From positions 372,001 through 436,000 of the forward strand of contig NZ_JWIC01000007.1 in the NCBI RefSeq assembly GCF_000814765.1: a stretch of 64,000 bases of DNA, in the 5' to 3' direction. Shown here piece by piece: positions 24,688 through 34,030 of the stretch. Below the pieces are notes generated by a model. The model saw only the letters and a program-made list of their open reading frames with translations. It searched no databases and was not told the origin of the DNA. The stretch comes from Pseudoalteromonas luteoviolacea (GTDB lineage Bacteria > Pseudomonadota > Gammaproteobacteria > Enterobacterales > Alteromonadaceae). The translations under genes were made by a program, and so were the position numbers. The stretch's first letter is position 1. Every line of letters starts with the position of its first letter.

Positions 24688-25824
24688 CTATAAAGCCTGA
24701 ATCCATCTTGATAACGCCCTTGTTTGGTGTTTTACATTAAAGTTGTCTTCTGCGTATTTTCTCGCGTTTTTACCAAGTAAATGTTGATGATACGTGCTCA
24801 ACTGCATAAATGCTGTCAGCATATTGCACATCGCATCGATGCTATTAGGCGGGCACTTCATACCTGTATTTGAGCTTGTTATTTCTTTACAGGCCGCGAT
24901 GTTTGACGTTAATACAGGCACTCCACAAGCCATTGCTTCTTTTACATATGTAATATTGTTGACTTGTGCAAGGCTAGCATCGGAACAGTAAGGAGCAACT
25001 ATGGCACTGTATTGAGGTAACTTTTTTAATATCCAAGATCTAGGTTTTGCGTCTAAGAAGTGTACTCGCCGATTTAGTCGTTTTCTAATTAATTCATTCA
25101 CTAAGGCCTTTTTCATTGGTCCATCACCTACAATGTCGAGGTTAACTTCAACGCGCGCAGGTAAATTAGCAAGTGCGTTCAAAATCGTTGTGAGTCCAGA
25201 CTCTTTGACGATATTCCCTATAAATATCAGTTTCAGGCTTGGTTTATTTCTTTCATAGGGTTTGTATTTAGAGATGTCTAACCCTCTGTTTAATACCAAT
25301 GGCTGTACATGCTCAGGCAGCCTTTGGCACTCAAGTTCCATGAGAGGTAAATCACATTGCTCAAAGAGCCTAAATTGTTTCTTAACTAATTTGCTTTGGC
25401 CCGTGACATCCCAAAAAGAGGACAGCGATATGTTGTTACACTTTGTACTGGCCAAGCTGACGTAATAGTCGCTTTGATTAAAGCTACAGTGCAGATGGTC
25501 GATTTCCTTTTGTTTGAGCACATTTGAAAGCTTTGTACTTTTACCAATTAAGTCGAAGAAGTTTAGGCCTTTGAACTGTTTCCAAATAGCGTAACAGTGG
25601 CGAAGAAAGCCAATGGTCGAGCCCAGGCCGCTTGCTTCAATAATATTTGGCGCACCCAAATAAAAAATAGAGACTGATTTATGTAAGTTACGTATGTTTT
25701 TATACTTTACTTTGGTAATAATCGTAACTTTATGTCCAATCTCAGCCAGCGCATTTGCTTCACTGAGCATCATAGTGACTTCGTCGAGGTTCCTCGATGT
25801 TGTATATATTCCAATGTGCTTCAT
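24688..25824 (-). CDS. GT4-type glycosyltransferase
   Basis: 378 residues of GT-B fold. The N-terminal Rossmann half starts HIGIYTTSRNLDEVTMMLSE, with a linker strand KVTIITKV typical of GT4 acceptor domains. The C-terminal donor half has LIFIGNIVKESGLTTILNAL, NLDIVGDGPMKKALVNEL, and the nucleotide-sugar motif VKEAMACGVPVLTSNIAACK with the ExxxxG glutamate region. GT4 enzymes retain anomeric configuration and build polysaccharides, LPS or glycolipids. It is not in a polysaccharide cluster, so the acceptor is unknown. Slightly AT-rich like its neighbours. Confidence 0.88.
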   Translation of the reverse strand: MKHIGIYTTSRNLDEVTMMLSEANALAEIGHKVTIITKVKYKNIRNLHKSVSIFYLGAPNIIEASGLGSTIGFLRHCYAIWKQFKGLNFFDLIGKSTKLSNVLKQKEIDHLHCSFNQSDYYVSLASTKCNNISLSSFWDVTGQSKLVKKQFRLFEQCDLPLMELECQRLPEHVQPLVLNRGLDISKYKPYERNKPSLKLIFIGNIVKESGLTTILNALANLPARVEVNLDIVGDGPMKKALVNELIRKRLNRRVHFLDAKPRSWILKKLPQYSAIVAPYCSDASLAQVNNITYVKEAMACGVPVLTSNIAACKEITSSNTGMKCPPNSIDAMCNMLTAFMQLSTYHQHLLGKNARKYAEDNFNVKHQTRALSRWIQAL

Positions 25825-25979
25825 AGACTAGCCTACTCAATTTGATTAATTAATATTGAATTTCAAGAAGTAGGCCAGTTTTAAGTGTTTGTTTTAAAAT
25901 GGAAAATATTTATCAAGGTAATGAAAAAGTGCAAATTGCATTGCAAATTAAAAATGCTTGGCAGCTTATATGTATGAAT

Positions 25980-26435
25980 TTAACCAATTTTATTGACTGC
26001 TATCGACATAGGTATGAAGCGTATTCCGTTAAATCTACCTTCAGGCTCTGTTGCACAAAACCCGAGTGCTTCGTAAAAACTGCGCGCGTTAACTGACGCT
26101 CTTAAAGTGACTTGCTTGCCATTAGCGAAGCCCAGTAACTTGCTAACTAAAGCCTTCCCGACTCCTTTCCCTTGCGCATTTTTTGAGACAAAGACATGCG
26201 TTATGTAGTTTTTTTCTCGAATTGCTGCAAAACCAACTATGTGATCATTCTCAGTGGCGACAATGGTATCAAATAGGGCTGAATTCATTGTCGCTTCTAG
26301 GTCGGGAATGACACGAGTTATAAACTCACTTTTTCCTTGCTTACAAAAATGCGGCAAAATATCTATGTTTGAGACTTCAGACACAATGTTAGAAACCTGA
26401 ACAAGGTCTGCACGTTCTATCGTTCTATATTGCAT
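25980..26435 (-). CDS. GNAT-family N-acetyltransferase
   Basis: 151 residues. The acetyl-CoA loop is visible as NAQGKGVGKALVSKLLGFA, preceded by the strand ITHVFVSK, and the C-terminal strand-helix ASVNARSFYEALGF is typical of GNAT enzymes. It follows the histidine kinase by 19 bases on the same strand, so it may be the last gene of the efflux operon. The substrate is unknown; in such a context an antibiotic or small-amine acceptor is a reasonable guess. Confidence 0.85.
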   Translation of the reverse strand: MQYRTIERADLVQVSNIVSEVSNIDILPHFCKQGKSEFITRVIPDLEATMNSALFDTIVATENDHIVGFAAIREKNYITHVFVSKNAQGKGVGKALVSKLLGFANGKQVTLRASVNARSFYEALGFCATEPEGRFNGIRFIPMSIAVNKIG

Positions 26436-26454
26436 AGCTCAACTCCTTGAATTG

Positions 26455-27846
26455 CTACGAAAGAGATACGTTTTCCACCCTATCATAAAAATATACATGA
26501 AAGGTAGCACCGCCCAGCTCGTTGTTGCAATCCACGTCTATTTTGGCATTATGGGCAAGAGTGACTTCGTGCACAATGGCCAAACCTAATCCGCTACCGG
26601 TTAGTGTTGATTGCTCTTTTCTCCAAAAACGCTCAAACAGTTTCACTCTATCTTCTTCTTTGATACCGGGACCTGAATCTTTCACTGATATGCGGTCGTT
26701 AGCAACTTCAACAATGATATTCGCGCCTTCCTCTGCATGTTTTAGCGCATTTTCTAGGAGGTTTTTCAGCATAATAATAAGCGCGGCTTGGTCGCCAATG
26801 ACGGTTGCATCTTTATCGATTTCTTCAAGTGCCAGTTCTTTGTTATGTGTCACCGTGAGTGGGCCCAGCAACATACACACATCTCTTGCTACATCAGATA
26901 TATTCACTGGTTTGTGCAGGTAACTATTTTGGTTTTGAGCACGTGATAAGTCTAAAAGTTGCTCTACGACTCGAGTCATATAGGCAATATCGCCCATTAA
27001 CTCACAGCCAACTTTTTCAGGGACATTGGCCAACTCAAGCCGAGTGCGTAATACGGCAAGCGGTGTTTTTAATTCATGGGCGGCATTGGCCACGAATCGC
27101 TTTTGTTCTTTGAAGCCCTTTTCAACTCGCTCCATGGTGTCATTCAACGCATTAACCAGAGGCAGCATTTCGCTTGGTACGCCTTTTTTGTCTAAGCGTC
27201 TATCCAGTTGAGAAGGTTCTATGCCGTCTAGCTGTTCAGCGACTTTATTTACTGGTTTTACAACTGCTTTAATCGAGACATATCCGACACAAATGAATAT
27301 CAAAAATGCCGCAATCATTGTGAGCGTGAGTACTTGACCTAACATGGGAAGAACCGCTTCATTTGCTAATTCTCCGATTAGGTCGTCTCTGGCTAAATCA
27401 ACATAAAGTGCTCTATCGTCTAATGTCACGGCAATACGATATCGATCAATGCCGTTTGAAAAGGAATAACCCTCAGGTAAATCAATCGGTAGAGCTAATA
27501 ATGCGGCCGATGTCTCCAAGTGTTTATTAGAAGTCAGAATGACACTATTTGATGCACGGTCAATCACCTTAAATGCCAAATTATTAAATAAGGCATCGTA
27601 CCCCCATTTTTTTGCCATGTTGGTAGATGAGTATATGAGTGTACCTTGCTCGTCGAAATGGAGGCTTTCTGGTATGTCTTCAGCCATGCCATGCATGCTT
27701 TTTTCGACAGCGATGTTGGCGAAATTGATTGAAAACAAAAAAAGGATGCCACCGATCAGTGCAAATACAGCCCCGCCCATTACACTAAATAGGATGAATA
27801 ATTTACGTGCCAATGAATCCTTGTTGGTTATGCCTGACTGTTTCAT
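26455..27846 (-). CDS. QseC/PmrB-like sensor histidine kinase
   Basis: 463 residues. Two transmembrane helices (about 15-38 and 172-192) flank a periplasmic sensor of about 135 residues. HAMP follows, then the HisKA H-box AAHELKTPLAVLRTRLELAN, and the ATPase with N-box (LLENALKHAEEGANIIVE), DSGPGI and LTGSGLGLAIVHEV. The start overlaps the stop of the regulator gene by four bases. With the RND genes in the same orientation it probably senses an envelope-active compound, inducing the pump. Confidence 0.93.
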   Translation of the reverse strand: MKQSGITNKDSLARKLFILFSVMGGAVFALIGGILFLFSINFANIAVEKSMHGMAEDIPESLHFDEQGTLIYSSTNMAKKWGYDALFNNLAFKVIDRASNSVILTSNKHLETSAALLALPIDLPEGYSFSNGIDRYRIAVTLDDRALYVDLARDDLIGELANEAVLPMLGQVLTLTMIAAFLIFICVGYVSIKAVVKPVNKVAEQLDGIEPSQLDRRLDKKGVPSEMLPLVNALNDTMERVEKGFKEQKRFVANAAHELKTPLAVLRTRLELANVPEKVGCELMGDIAYMTRVVEQLLDLSRAQNQNSYLHKPVNISDVARDVCMLLGPLTVTHNKELALEEIDKDATVIGDQAALIIMLKNLLENALKHAEEGANIIVEVANDRISVKDSGPGIKEEDRVKLFERFWRKEQSTLTGSGLGLAIVHEVTLAHNAKIDVDCNNELGGATFHVYFYDRVENVSLS

Positions 27847-28508
27847 GACAATATGTATCCTATACCTCGGATGGTTTTGATGTCTGCGCTTGCACCAGCT
27901 TGTTCCAGCTTTTTTCTAATTCGATGCATTGCCACTTGGATTGCATTATCTGTGACTTCAAAGCCCAGCGCGTATATTGCGTCATAAATGGCATCTTTGC
28001 CTACCGTTAAACTTGCATGCCTTATCATGTACTCCAAAATAGCAACTTCAGTTTTGCCCATACTGATATTCTGATCATTGACCATAACGCGTCGAGATTT
28101 GCTATCTAAAGAGACATTCCCTCGCGTTAACACGTTACCTGCATATTCAACAGGGCGTCTTAAAATTGCGCGTAAACGCGCTTTTAACTCGTCAATAGCG
28201 AAGGGTTTATTGAGATAATCATCGGCACCTAAGTCGAGTCCCTTTATTCGATCTTCTACTCCGCCACGAGCAGTTAAAATTAAAATGGGGATTGGATTAT
28301 CAGCACCTCTTAGCTGCCTAATTACATCGATGCCATCTGTGTCTGGTAACCCAAGATCGAGAACCATCGCATCGTATTGCCAGTTAGACAGAAGATGGTT
28401 CATTTCAGATGCACAGTTGGCGATATCTGCTGCGTGACCATCTTGCAAAATGGCTTGTTGAATAAACTCTGCAAGTTGTTGATTATCTTCTGTGATTAAA
28501 ATGCGCAT
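27843..28508 (-). CDS. OmpR/QseB-like response regulator
   Basis: 221 residues. Receiver with acidic pocket (ILITEDNQQ), phospho-Asp in AMVLDLGLPDTDG and Lys in DYLNKPF, followed by a winged-helix DNA-binding domain (KTEVAILEYMIRH, DNAIQVAMHRIRKKLEQAG, IKTIRGIGYIL). It starts 19 bases after the RND pump gene and overlaps the kinase gene. QseB/PmrA-type regulators bind direct repeats with 11-base period, such as the one at 33421-33438 upstream of this operon. Confidence 0.95.
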   Translation of the reverse strand: MRILITEDNQQLAEFIQQAILQDGHAADIANCASEMNHLLSNWQYDAMVLDLGLPDTDGIDVIRQLRGADNPIPILILTARGGVEDRIKGLDLGADDYLNKPFAIDELKARLRAILRRPVEYAGNVLTRGNVSLDSKSRRVMVNDQNISMGKTEVAILEYMIRHASLTVGKDAIYDAIYALGFEVTDNAIQVAMHRIRKKLEQAGASADIKTIRGIGYILS

Positions 28509-28527
28509 AGATTCAAATTTTCCTTTT

Positions 28528-31500
28528 TTATTGTTCTATATTAATTCGTAGTAAGTGCCTTTTTGGATCAATTAACCAGTTCATACAGATTGGCATTACA
28601 AACAGCATAATTAACGTGGAACTCAGTAACCCGCCGATCATCGCCCATGCAAGTGGTGGCCAAAGTGGGCTTTGTCCAAATGTTAAGGGTAATATACCTA
28701 TGATTGTGGTGATGGTCGTTAATATAATCGCCCTTAACCTAGTTGAAATTGCAAAATCAATAGCTTGTATTTTTGTTTTACCAGCTCTGATTTGCTCAAT
28801 GGTGCTCTCAATTAGTAGTATTGCAGTGTTTACGACAATGCCCATTAATGCGAGTATGCCAAGTAGTGACATAAACCCAAAAGGAATGTCCATGACTGAC
28901 AGCATGATTGGCGCACCTATCGCACCAAACGGGATACTGATCATGACCAATGCGGTTAATTTATAAGAGTTAAATTGTATCATTAAAGCTATAAACAAGA
29001 GGATTAACCCTGCGGGTAATGCCATAAGTAGCGCTGTATTTGCTTCTTGTGACTCTTCCAATTCCCCGCCAAATTGCATGCTTACATCGTATTTTTTTAC
29101 AATTGCCTCTATCTCAGGTTGCAATGTTTTAAGCACGTATTCTTCGTCGAAGCCTTGTTTTACATCAGCAAGAATACGCAGTTCTGAGCGACCATTGCGA
29201 CGTGTTTCTACGGCGACTGTACCCTTGATATCAGCAGATAAAAAAGTCGAAATTGGTAAAAACTGTACATTTTTATCAATGACTTGTAATGACATTATAC
29301 GCGCTAGACTTTGGTCTGAAGTCGTATCCTGTAATACGAGCGTAACAGGCTCTACTTTATAATTGAGGTCAGTTATTGGTAAGCCTGTTCCTTGCCAAGA
29401 CAGGTAGTCAGATATATCTGATTCGTGCAATCCTGCGAGGGCGAGAGATTGTTGGTCTATTCTCAGATCAATATTGGCAACACCATAGCTATACGCCCTT
29501 CTCACATGTTGGGTAGAGTCATGTTGTTTTAAAAGCATAAAAACTTTTTCAGCTGCGCTTAAGTTTGACATGTGATTATTACTCATCAATCTTATTTCGA
29601 TAGGGCTTTCAATCGGCGGACCTTGTCCAAGCTCTCTTGCTATGATGAGCGCCTCAGGAAAGTTGGGGGGTAAAAACACGTTAAGTCGTTCAACAATTTC
29701 TTTGAGGTTAATATGTTCTTCCACCTCGAAAACGATACGGGCGATATGGCTCTCACCAGGTTGCTGTACAAGATTGTAGTAAAATCTTGGTCCAGAAGAG
29801 CCACTAAAAATCAGAGTTTGTGTGATGAAGCCAAGCGCTTGAATGCTATCACTGACTTCGTTGGCGACTTGGGTGGTTTTGCCAATACTACTTCCATAAG
29901 GCAATTGAATATCTATGTACGCTTGATTCCGATTTGTTTTGGGGAAAAATTCACCATTTTCTTTTGGCAATATCACCATGAGTGACAAAATGCATGTTAC
30001 GCCTGCCAAAACCATTTTTTTATTGGTGAGTGAAAATGTGGTGATCTTAATTCCAAGTTTTTGAAGTTGACTATTTTTAAATTTATTTTGAGTCATCTTT
30101 TTAAGCGTATAGGTGGCTAAAATGGGTATGAAAAGCAATGCAATGAAATAGCTAATGCCAATACACAAAATCACCAAAACAGGAATAGACGCAATAAAAT
30201 CGGCGACACTACCTTTTGCAAGTAGCATAGGTAAAAATGCGGCAATGGTAGTAAGTGTTGCAGTTGCGAGTGGTTTGTAAAGGGCCTTTACGGCTTGTTT
30301 GCTTGCCTGCACCCTGTTCATTCCTTGGTCGATTAGCTGCACTATTTTTTCTGCCATGACGATACTGTTATCGACCATCAAGCCAAGTGATATAACCAGA
30401 CCTGCAATCGTCATTTGGTGGATCACGCCTTGAGCCGCTGTAAATATGCCGACAGCGATAAGTGTGATGGTTGGAATGGATATCACTACAATGACAGCAG
30501 TTCTAACTGACATGAGTAAAATTAGTATAATGGCCACAGCGAGACACCCAGTTGCTAATGATGACAGTAAATCTACTTTTCTCTTTTGCGTCCATTTAGG
30601 CTGAAAAATGACTATTTCCGCTGGTGGGGATGAAAACCGGCTGTTAAATTTGTCCACAGCTTGCTTTATTTGTTCCCCAACGTCCGTCACACGTACTGTA
30701 TTGGCTGGTAAAGTGATAGCAAGCCCTACCGCTTGTTTTCCATTAACCATGAAACGTTCAGGTGCAATTGGGTTTGGCCTGTAATAAATGTTTGCCAAAG
30801 TCGACATTGAAACTGGGGGGGCGTTTTCTAAGTTTATTTGGCTGCTTGCAACATCTTGCAGAGATTTAACTCTACCAATCGGATTTGAGCTGGTTGCGAG
30901 CCCTTGATTTTCAAACTGTATCGAATTGCCAGACGGATTCTGAAATCGACCCTTAATTTGTGATGGTGTTACGCCAAAATTTTGCAAGGCTTGTTGTGAG
31001 TAATCAATCACGAGCTGCTCTTGCGGATCTCCTACTAGGCTGATTTTGCGTATACTAGAAATTTGCTCAAGCTCAGTTCTCAGTGACAGGGCAATTGAGC
31101 GCTGTTCCAACAAGTCATTTGGGGTCGAGATAGCGATGACGATGCCTTGTGTATCTTGTGCCCTATCAATAAGCTGTAGAGCAACATTTGGCATGGTTCG
31201 TTGTTTATGAGCGATCGTATCTTTTATTCTTTCCCATACAGTATCTGTACTATAGATGTGCTCGTGCAGTTCAATGTCTATTGTGGCATTGCCATGTTTT
31301 ATGCGCGATTGGTAGGTGCTCACTTCATCAATTTCACTGAGCGCTCGTTCAAGTGGTAATACCGCTGTATCTCTGAGCTGCGATATGGTCATATTATTAG
31401 CGCTTAAGGAAATGAAACCATTACGGTAAGGAAATTGAGGGTCTTCTTGTTCGTTGGCATTGAACCACCCTGCCACGCCTACCATGACTAAAATCACGAT

Positions 31501-31557
31501 GATCCCTAGGATCAGTCTTGGGTTTTGATACCAATTGGGCGTATTATTACTTGTCAT
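28528..31557 (-). CDS. RND efflux pump, HAE family inner-membrane subunit
   Basis: 1009 residues, the length usual for AcrB/MexB-like transporters. The N-terminal helix (LILGIIVILVMVGVAGWFN) is followed by a large periplasmic loop, then helices TM2-6 around residue 335-480 including GLVISLGLMVDNSIVMAEKI where Asp lies in TM4, a second large loop, and TM7-12. The pore/porter pattern is repeated in the two halves. Such pumps use the proton gradient and need a periplasmic adaptor and outer-membrane channel. The adaptor gene is upstream and overlaps by 11 bases. No TolC-like gene is present here. Confidence 0.95.
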   Translation of the reverse strand: MTSNNTPNWYQNPRLILGIIVILVMVGVAGWFNANEQEDPQFPYRNGFISLSANNMTISQLRDTAVLPLERALSEIDEVSTYQSRIKHGNATIDIELHEHIYSTDTVWERIKDTIAHKQRTMPNVALQLIDRAQDTQGIVIAISTPNDLLEQRSIALSLRTELEQISSIRKISLVGDPQEQLVIDYSQQALQNFGVTPSQIKGRFQNPSGNSIQFENQGLATSSNPIGRVKSLQDVASSQINLENAPPVSMSTLANIYYRPNPIAPERFMVNGKQAVGLAITLPANTVRVTDVGEQIKQAVDKFNSRFSSPPAEIVIFQPKWTQKRKVDLLSSLATGCLAVAIILILLMSVRTAVIVVISIPTITLIAVGIFTAAQGVIHQMTIAGLVISLGLMVDNSIVMAEKIVQLIDQGMNRVQASKQAVKALYKPLATATLTTIAAFLPMLLAKGSVADFIASIPVLVILCIGISYFIALLFIPILATYTLKKMTQNKFKNSQLQKLGIKITTFSLTNKKMVLAGVTCILSLMVILPKENGEFFPKTNRNQAYIDIQLPYGSSIGKTTQVANEVSDSIQALGFITQTLIFSGSSGPRFYYNLVQQPGESHIARIVFEVEEHINLKEIVERLNVFLPPNFPEALIIARELGQGPPIESPIEIRLMSNNHMSNLSAAEKVFMLLKQHDSTQHVRRAYSYGVANIDLRIDQQSLALAGLHESDISDYLSWQGTGLPITDLNYKVEPVTLVLQDTTSDQSLARIMSLQVIDKNVQFLPISTFLSADIKGTVAVETRRNGRSELRILADVKQGFDEEYVLKTLQPEIEAIVKKYDVSMQFGGELEESQEANTALLMALPAGLILLFIALMIQFNSYKLTALVMISIPFGAIGAPIMLSVMDIPFGFMSLLGILALMGIVVNTAILLIESTIEQIRAGKTKIQAIDFAISTRLRAIILTTITTIIGILPLTFGQSPLWPPLAWAMIGGLLSSTLIMLFVMPICMNWLIDPKRHLLRINIEQ

Positions 31558-32618
31558 TATTATCCTCCAAAGCAGCCATTAAATTTGTATTGATAGTGGG
31601 CTCTGGTGATGTATCAAATTTAATGTCATCTACGTTTTTGGTAACTGTAAATAGTAAGTCCTCACCTCGCGTTCCGATCAGTTCAATATGAAATAGGTTT
31701 TTCGCGGTATCCAACATATAGGGGTTGCCATTTGGCATAAATCTGACTGCGTTCGCGTTAATACGGTATACCTGTTTATTTGAAGAAGGTATATGGAATT
31801 GAGCCGTTAGACCCAGTAATCTGTCCGCTGGGCTTTTTATTAATACAGAGACTTTAAATAAAGATGGGCCCTTTATTGTAGGGATCGCTTTTTCGCTTAC
31901 AATACCTTGGACATGTTTGTTTAACGTAGGGACCAATATTGATACTGTTTGCCCAATATCCAGTTTAACCGCGTCCTTCTCTGGCACCCAATATTCAACC
32001 TTGTGTCGCCCTGCCTCTGCAAATTTCACAATTGGGTTTTCGGACGGGACAAATTGTCCTTCCCTTGCGTAGAGGGTGGCGATAACCCCATCTTGAGGCG
32101 CATAAATAGAAAATTCATCTAGCTCATTGTTGGCTTTCGTTAATTGTGCTCGCATTTGCGTCACAGTGTCTTTTGCAATTTTTGCTGACTTTTTTGCTTG
32201 ATCAAGTTTTGCGAGCGACGCCAGTGATTTTGCGTGTAAATTTGTGACGCGCTGAAGTTCATTGTGAGCTTCCTCAGCGGCTGCAAGTGCAGCGCTGAGT
32301 GTAGCTTCTTGTTCTACAACTTTTGATTTCAATTTCGGTGAATACAACCTGGCAATAAGCATATTTTTACTAATTGCCTGCCCTTCTTTAACTGCCAAGT
32401 GCTCTATTCGCCCGCTATTAAATAAGGCTATGTCGTAGCCATTCTCACTTTGTATTTTTTCCATATAAAACTTTTGCTGGAGTGGGCACCCGCTCAGCCT
32501 GAGTTGTTGGTAAAGCTTTTATTTGCTCTATTGGGCGTGCGGAGATCTCAGCGCAGCCTGAAGCGAGCGATAAGATGGCAACTGCAAGTACTCCAAGAGT
32601 TTTGGATTTAGAAGACAT
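31547..32618 (-). pseudogene. RND periplasmic adaptor (HlyD/MFP) with frameshift
   Basis: The gene appears split: a lipoprotein signal with lipobox SLASGC and the typical VPTPAKVLYGKN start (from ATG 32618, GGGG seven bases upstream), then a stop at 32445; and in another frame SENGYDIALFNSGRIEHLAV with the biotinyl-lipoyl-like, coiled-coil and beta-barrel parts to 31547. Deleting one A of the A6 run at 32455-32460 (coding strand) joins them into a 356-residue adaptor of normal length. So this is a frameshift at a homopolymer: sequencing error, phase variation or decay. The upstream MipA-like gene overlaps the start by 11 bases. If real, the pump would lack its adaptor. Confidence 0.82.
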
Positions 32619-33348
32619 AGACATACCCCAGCAACAATTGGTAAGTCCCGGATTTATCCACCAGCGGAGAGTCTTTGATTGTGTTATCAAAACTCGTGTA
32701 ACTTGCATCTGCTTTGATCATATGATTTTCACCAAAGAACCAGTCACTGCTGATGCCGATTTCAAAATTGGTAGCGCTATCTACCTCATAGAATGCTCTT
32801 GTTGCTGTGGCCTCTGAACGTCTTACACCATAGTAGTAATCGGCTAGATCTTCGCTGGCAAAGTTGGCAGCAATATAGGGCATGATCCGCCCTTGCTTTA
32901 CTCTCATTGGAATACCGTAGGACAGACTTGCTTCATAACCTTCGTGGGTGCTGGTTACATCCTGTGTGTACTTAACCCCAAATTCACCAAAGTCAGTATC
33001 TATTTCCGCTTCAAATCCAAAGTCAAAGCTCATATCCCTGTCTTCCATACCTAAAAATAGCGGATCATCAGATTGTTCATATCCGTCTAATCTGAGCATA
33101 CCGATCGCTGCTATTTCGAAGTTTTCAGTTTTATAGAAAGTGTATGAGGCATAGGGTCCCAGTAACCTAAAGTTACCATACTCGACAGCGATAGCGGGTA
33201 CAAATTCTGTTTCATTCCCCACGCCTTGGTAACCCTCATCTTGAACGATAAACGCGCCGCCAAGACCAAATTTAAGTTCTGGTTCTTCAGAAGCGGCGGC
33301 TGTACTACAAGCGAGTGCTATCGCGCAAAGGTATGTTGAAAGTTTCAT
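32608..33348 (-). CDS. MipA/OmpV-family outer-membrane protein
   Basis: 246 residues with signal peptide (MKLSTYLCAIALACSTAAA) and amphipathic strands ending in LLLGYVYVF, a C-terminal Phe as in outer-membrane barrels. The order of strands and short turns (FVPAIAVEYGNFRLLGPYAS, YEASLSYGIPMR, MIKADASYTSFDN) fits the MipA/OmpV family. Members are often co-transcribed with RND pumps and two-component genes. It is the first gene of the operon running to the kinase, and its stop overlaps the adaptor start. Confidence 0.85.
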   Translation of the reverse strand: MKLSTYLCAIALACSTAAASEEPELKFGLGGAFIVQDEGYQGVGNETEFVPAIAVEYGNFRLLGPYASYTFYKTENFEIAAIGMLRLDGYEQSDDPLFLGMEDRDMSFDFGFEAEIDTDFGEFGVKYTQDVTSTHEGYEASLSYGIPMRVKQGRIMPYIAANFASEDLADYYYGVRRSEATATRAFYEVDSATNFEIGISSDWFFGENHMIKADASYTSFDNTIKDSPLVDKSGTYQLLLGYVYVF

Positions 33349-33420
33349 ATGTTCTCCTTAATAAGTCGTAAGCTTTGTCAATTGGGTGTATTTGTTTCTA
33401 CAAGGCAAACAATAATTCAG

Positions 33421-33438
33421 GAAACTTTCTCGAAACTT
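33421..33438 (-). promoter_or_regulatory. Candidate response-regulator binding direct repeat
   Basis: AAGTTTC-N4-AAGTTTC on the minus strand (GAAACTT at 33421-33427 and 33432-33438), period 11 bases, about 75 bases upstream of the MipA-like start. PmrA/QseB regulators bind direct repeats with this period, and the operon encodes one. Binding is inference. Confidence 0.45.
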
Positions 33439-33807
33439 ACAAGTAGGTAATTTTTTTAAATAATCCGAAATAAGGTATCAATTCATAGGGTAAGTTAATC
33501 ATCTTAAGTTGAATCGAGTTAACTTTATCAAACTGTTGAGTTGGTCTTAGCGTTCTTGAAGGTGGCTAGTTGTTCTTGGTGAATGAGGTTTTTTACAGTG
33601 GCTTTATTACGGGACACACACTATTTGAGATGTGTATTGTTATACATGAGGTATGGAATGGAGTGGCTGTACCAGAAAAAAAGTGTAGATGTTAGATATG
33701 AATTTTAATTGGTCGACATCTGGTTCTTTAATGCGTTTGTTGGTTGATGTTTTAGTGACAGACCTTATATGGGAGACATATTGCCTCCCGTCTATCTTGT
33801 CAGTACA
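33439..33807. other. Intergenic region without recognised gene
   Basis: 369 bases upstream of the efflux operon and downstream of the peptide gene at 33808. A short hairpin GGGAG (33771-33775)/CTCCC (33785-33789) could end the peptide transcript, but no T run follows. Nothing else was recognised. Confidence 0.4.
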
Positions 33808-33966
33808 TTAACATTGGCATGCCCAATATCTATTGCCTGTTTCAGACACTGGTGGTCGACAACGAAGTGTATTACCAGCACCACCTACATTAGGTGTTGC
33901 ATTCACATCAAGATTTTTATCTTTGCTTAATTGCTTAAGTTGTTGCTTTTTGATTGCAAGTTTCAT
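33808..33966 (-). CDS. Putative RiPP/natural-product precursor peptide, Lys-rich leader
   Basis: 52 residues: a basic leader MKLAIKKQQLKQLSKDKNLD, the segment VNATPNVGGAGN, and a core with three cysteines (LRCRPP and RYWACQC). AAGGAAAT lies five bases before the ATG. A similar leader shape (MKLxIKKxxLKxLSxD...ATPxVxGG) occurs in short proteins of Alteromonadales and Vibrionales treated as natural-product precursors. So cleavage after the VGG and modification or oxidation of the Cys-containing tail are inferred. It has no homology to the four peptides at 11 kb. A perfect hairpin lies upstream. No modification enzyme is nearby. Confidence 0.55.
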   Translation of the reverse strand: MKLAIKKQQLKQLSKDKNLDVNATPNVGGAGNTLRCRPPVSETGNRYWACQC

Positions 33967-34005
33967 TTTTATTTCCTTATTTAAAATTTTTCAAATGAAT
34001 ATGCA

Positions 34006-34030
34006 GCTTGTTAAACACTCCTTAACAAGC
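34006..34030 (-). promoter_or_regulatory. Perfect inverted repeat in leader of peptide gene
   Basis: GCTTGTTAA (34006-34014) and TTAACAAGC (34022-34030) with a seven-base loop, 40 bases upstream of the peptide start on the minus strand. It may be an operator or an mRNA hairpin; it lacks a T run so it is not a standard terminator. Confidence 0.5.

Noticed and set aside
25899..26096. 65-codon plus-strand frame between glycosyltransferase and GNAT genes
   Set aside because: It overlaps the GNAT gene end in antisense and has no ribosome site.
31547..32464. Adaptor gene starting at the internal ATG 32464
   Set aside because: This would lack a signal sequence; the lipoprotein signal and start of the adaptor are present in another frame directly upstream.
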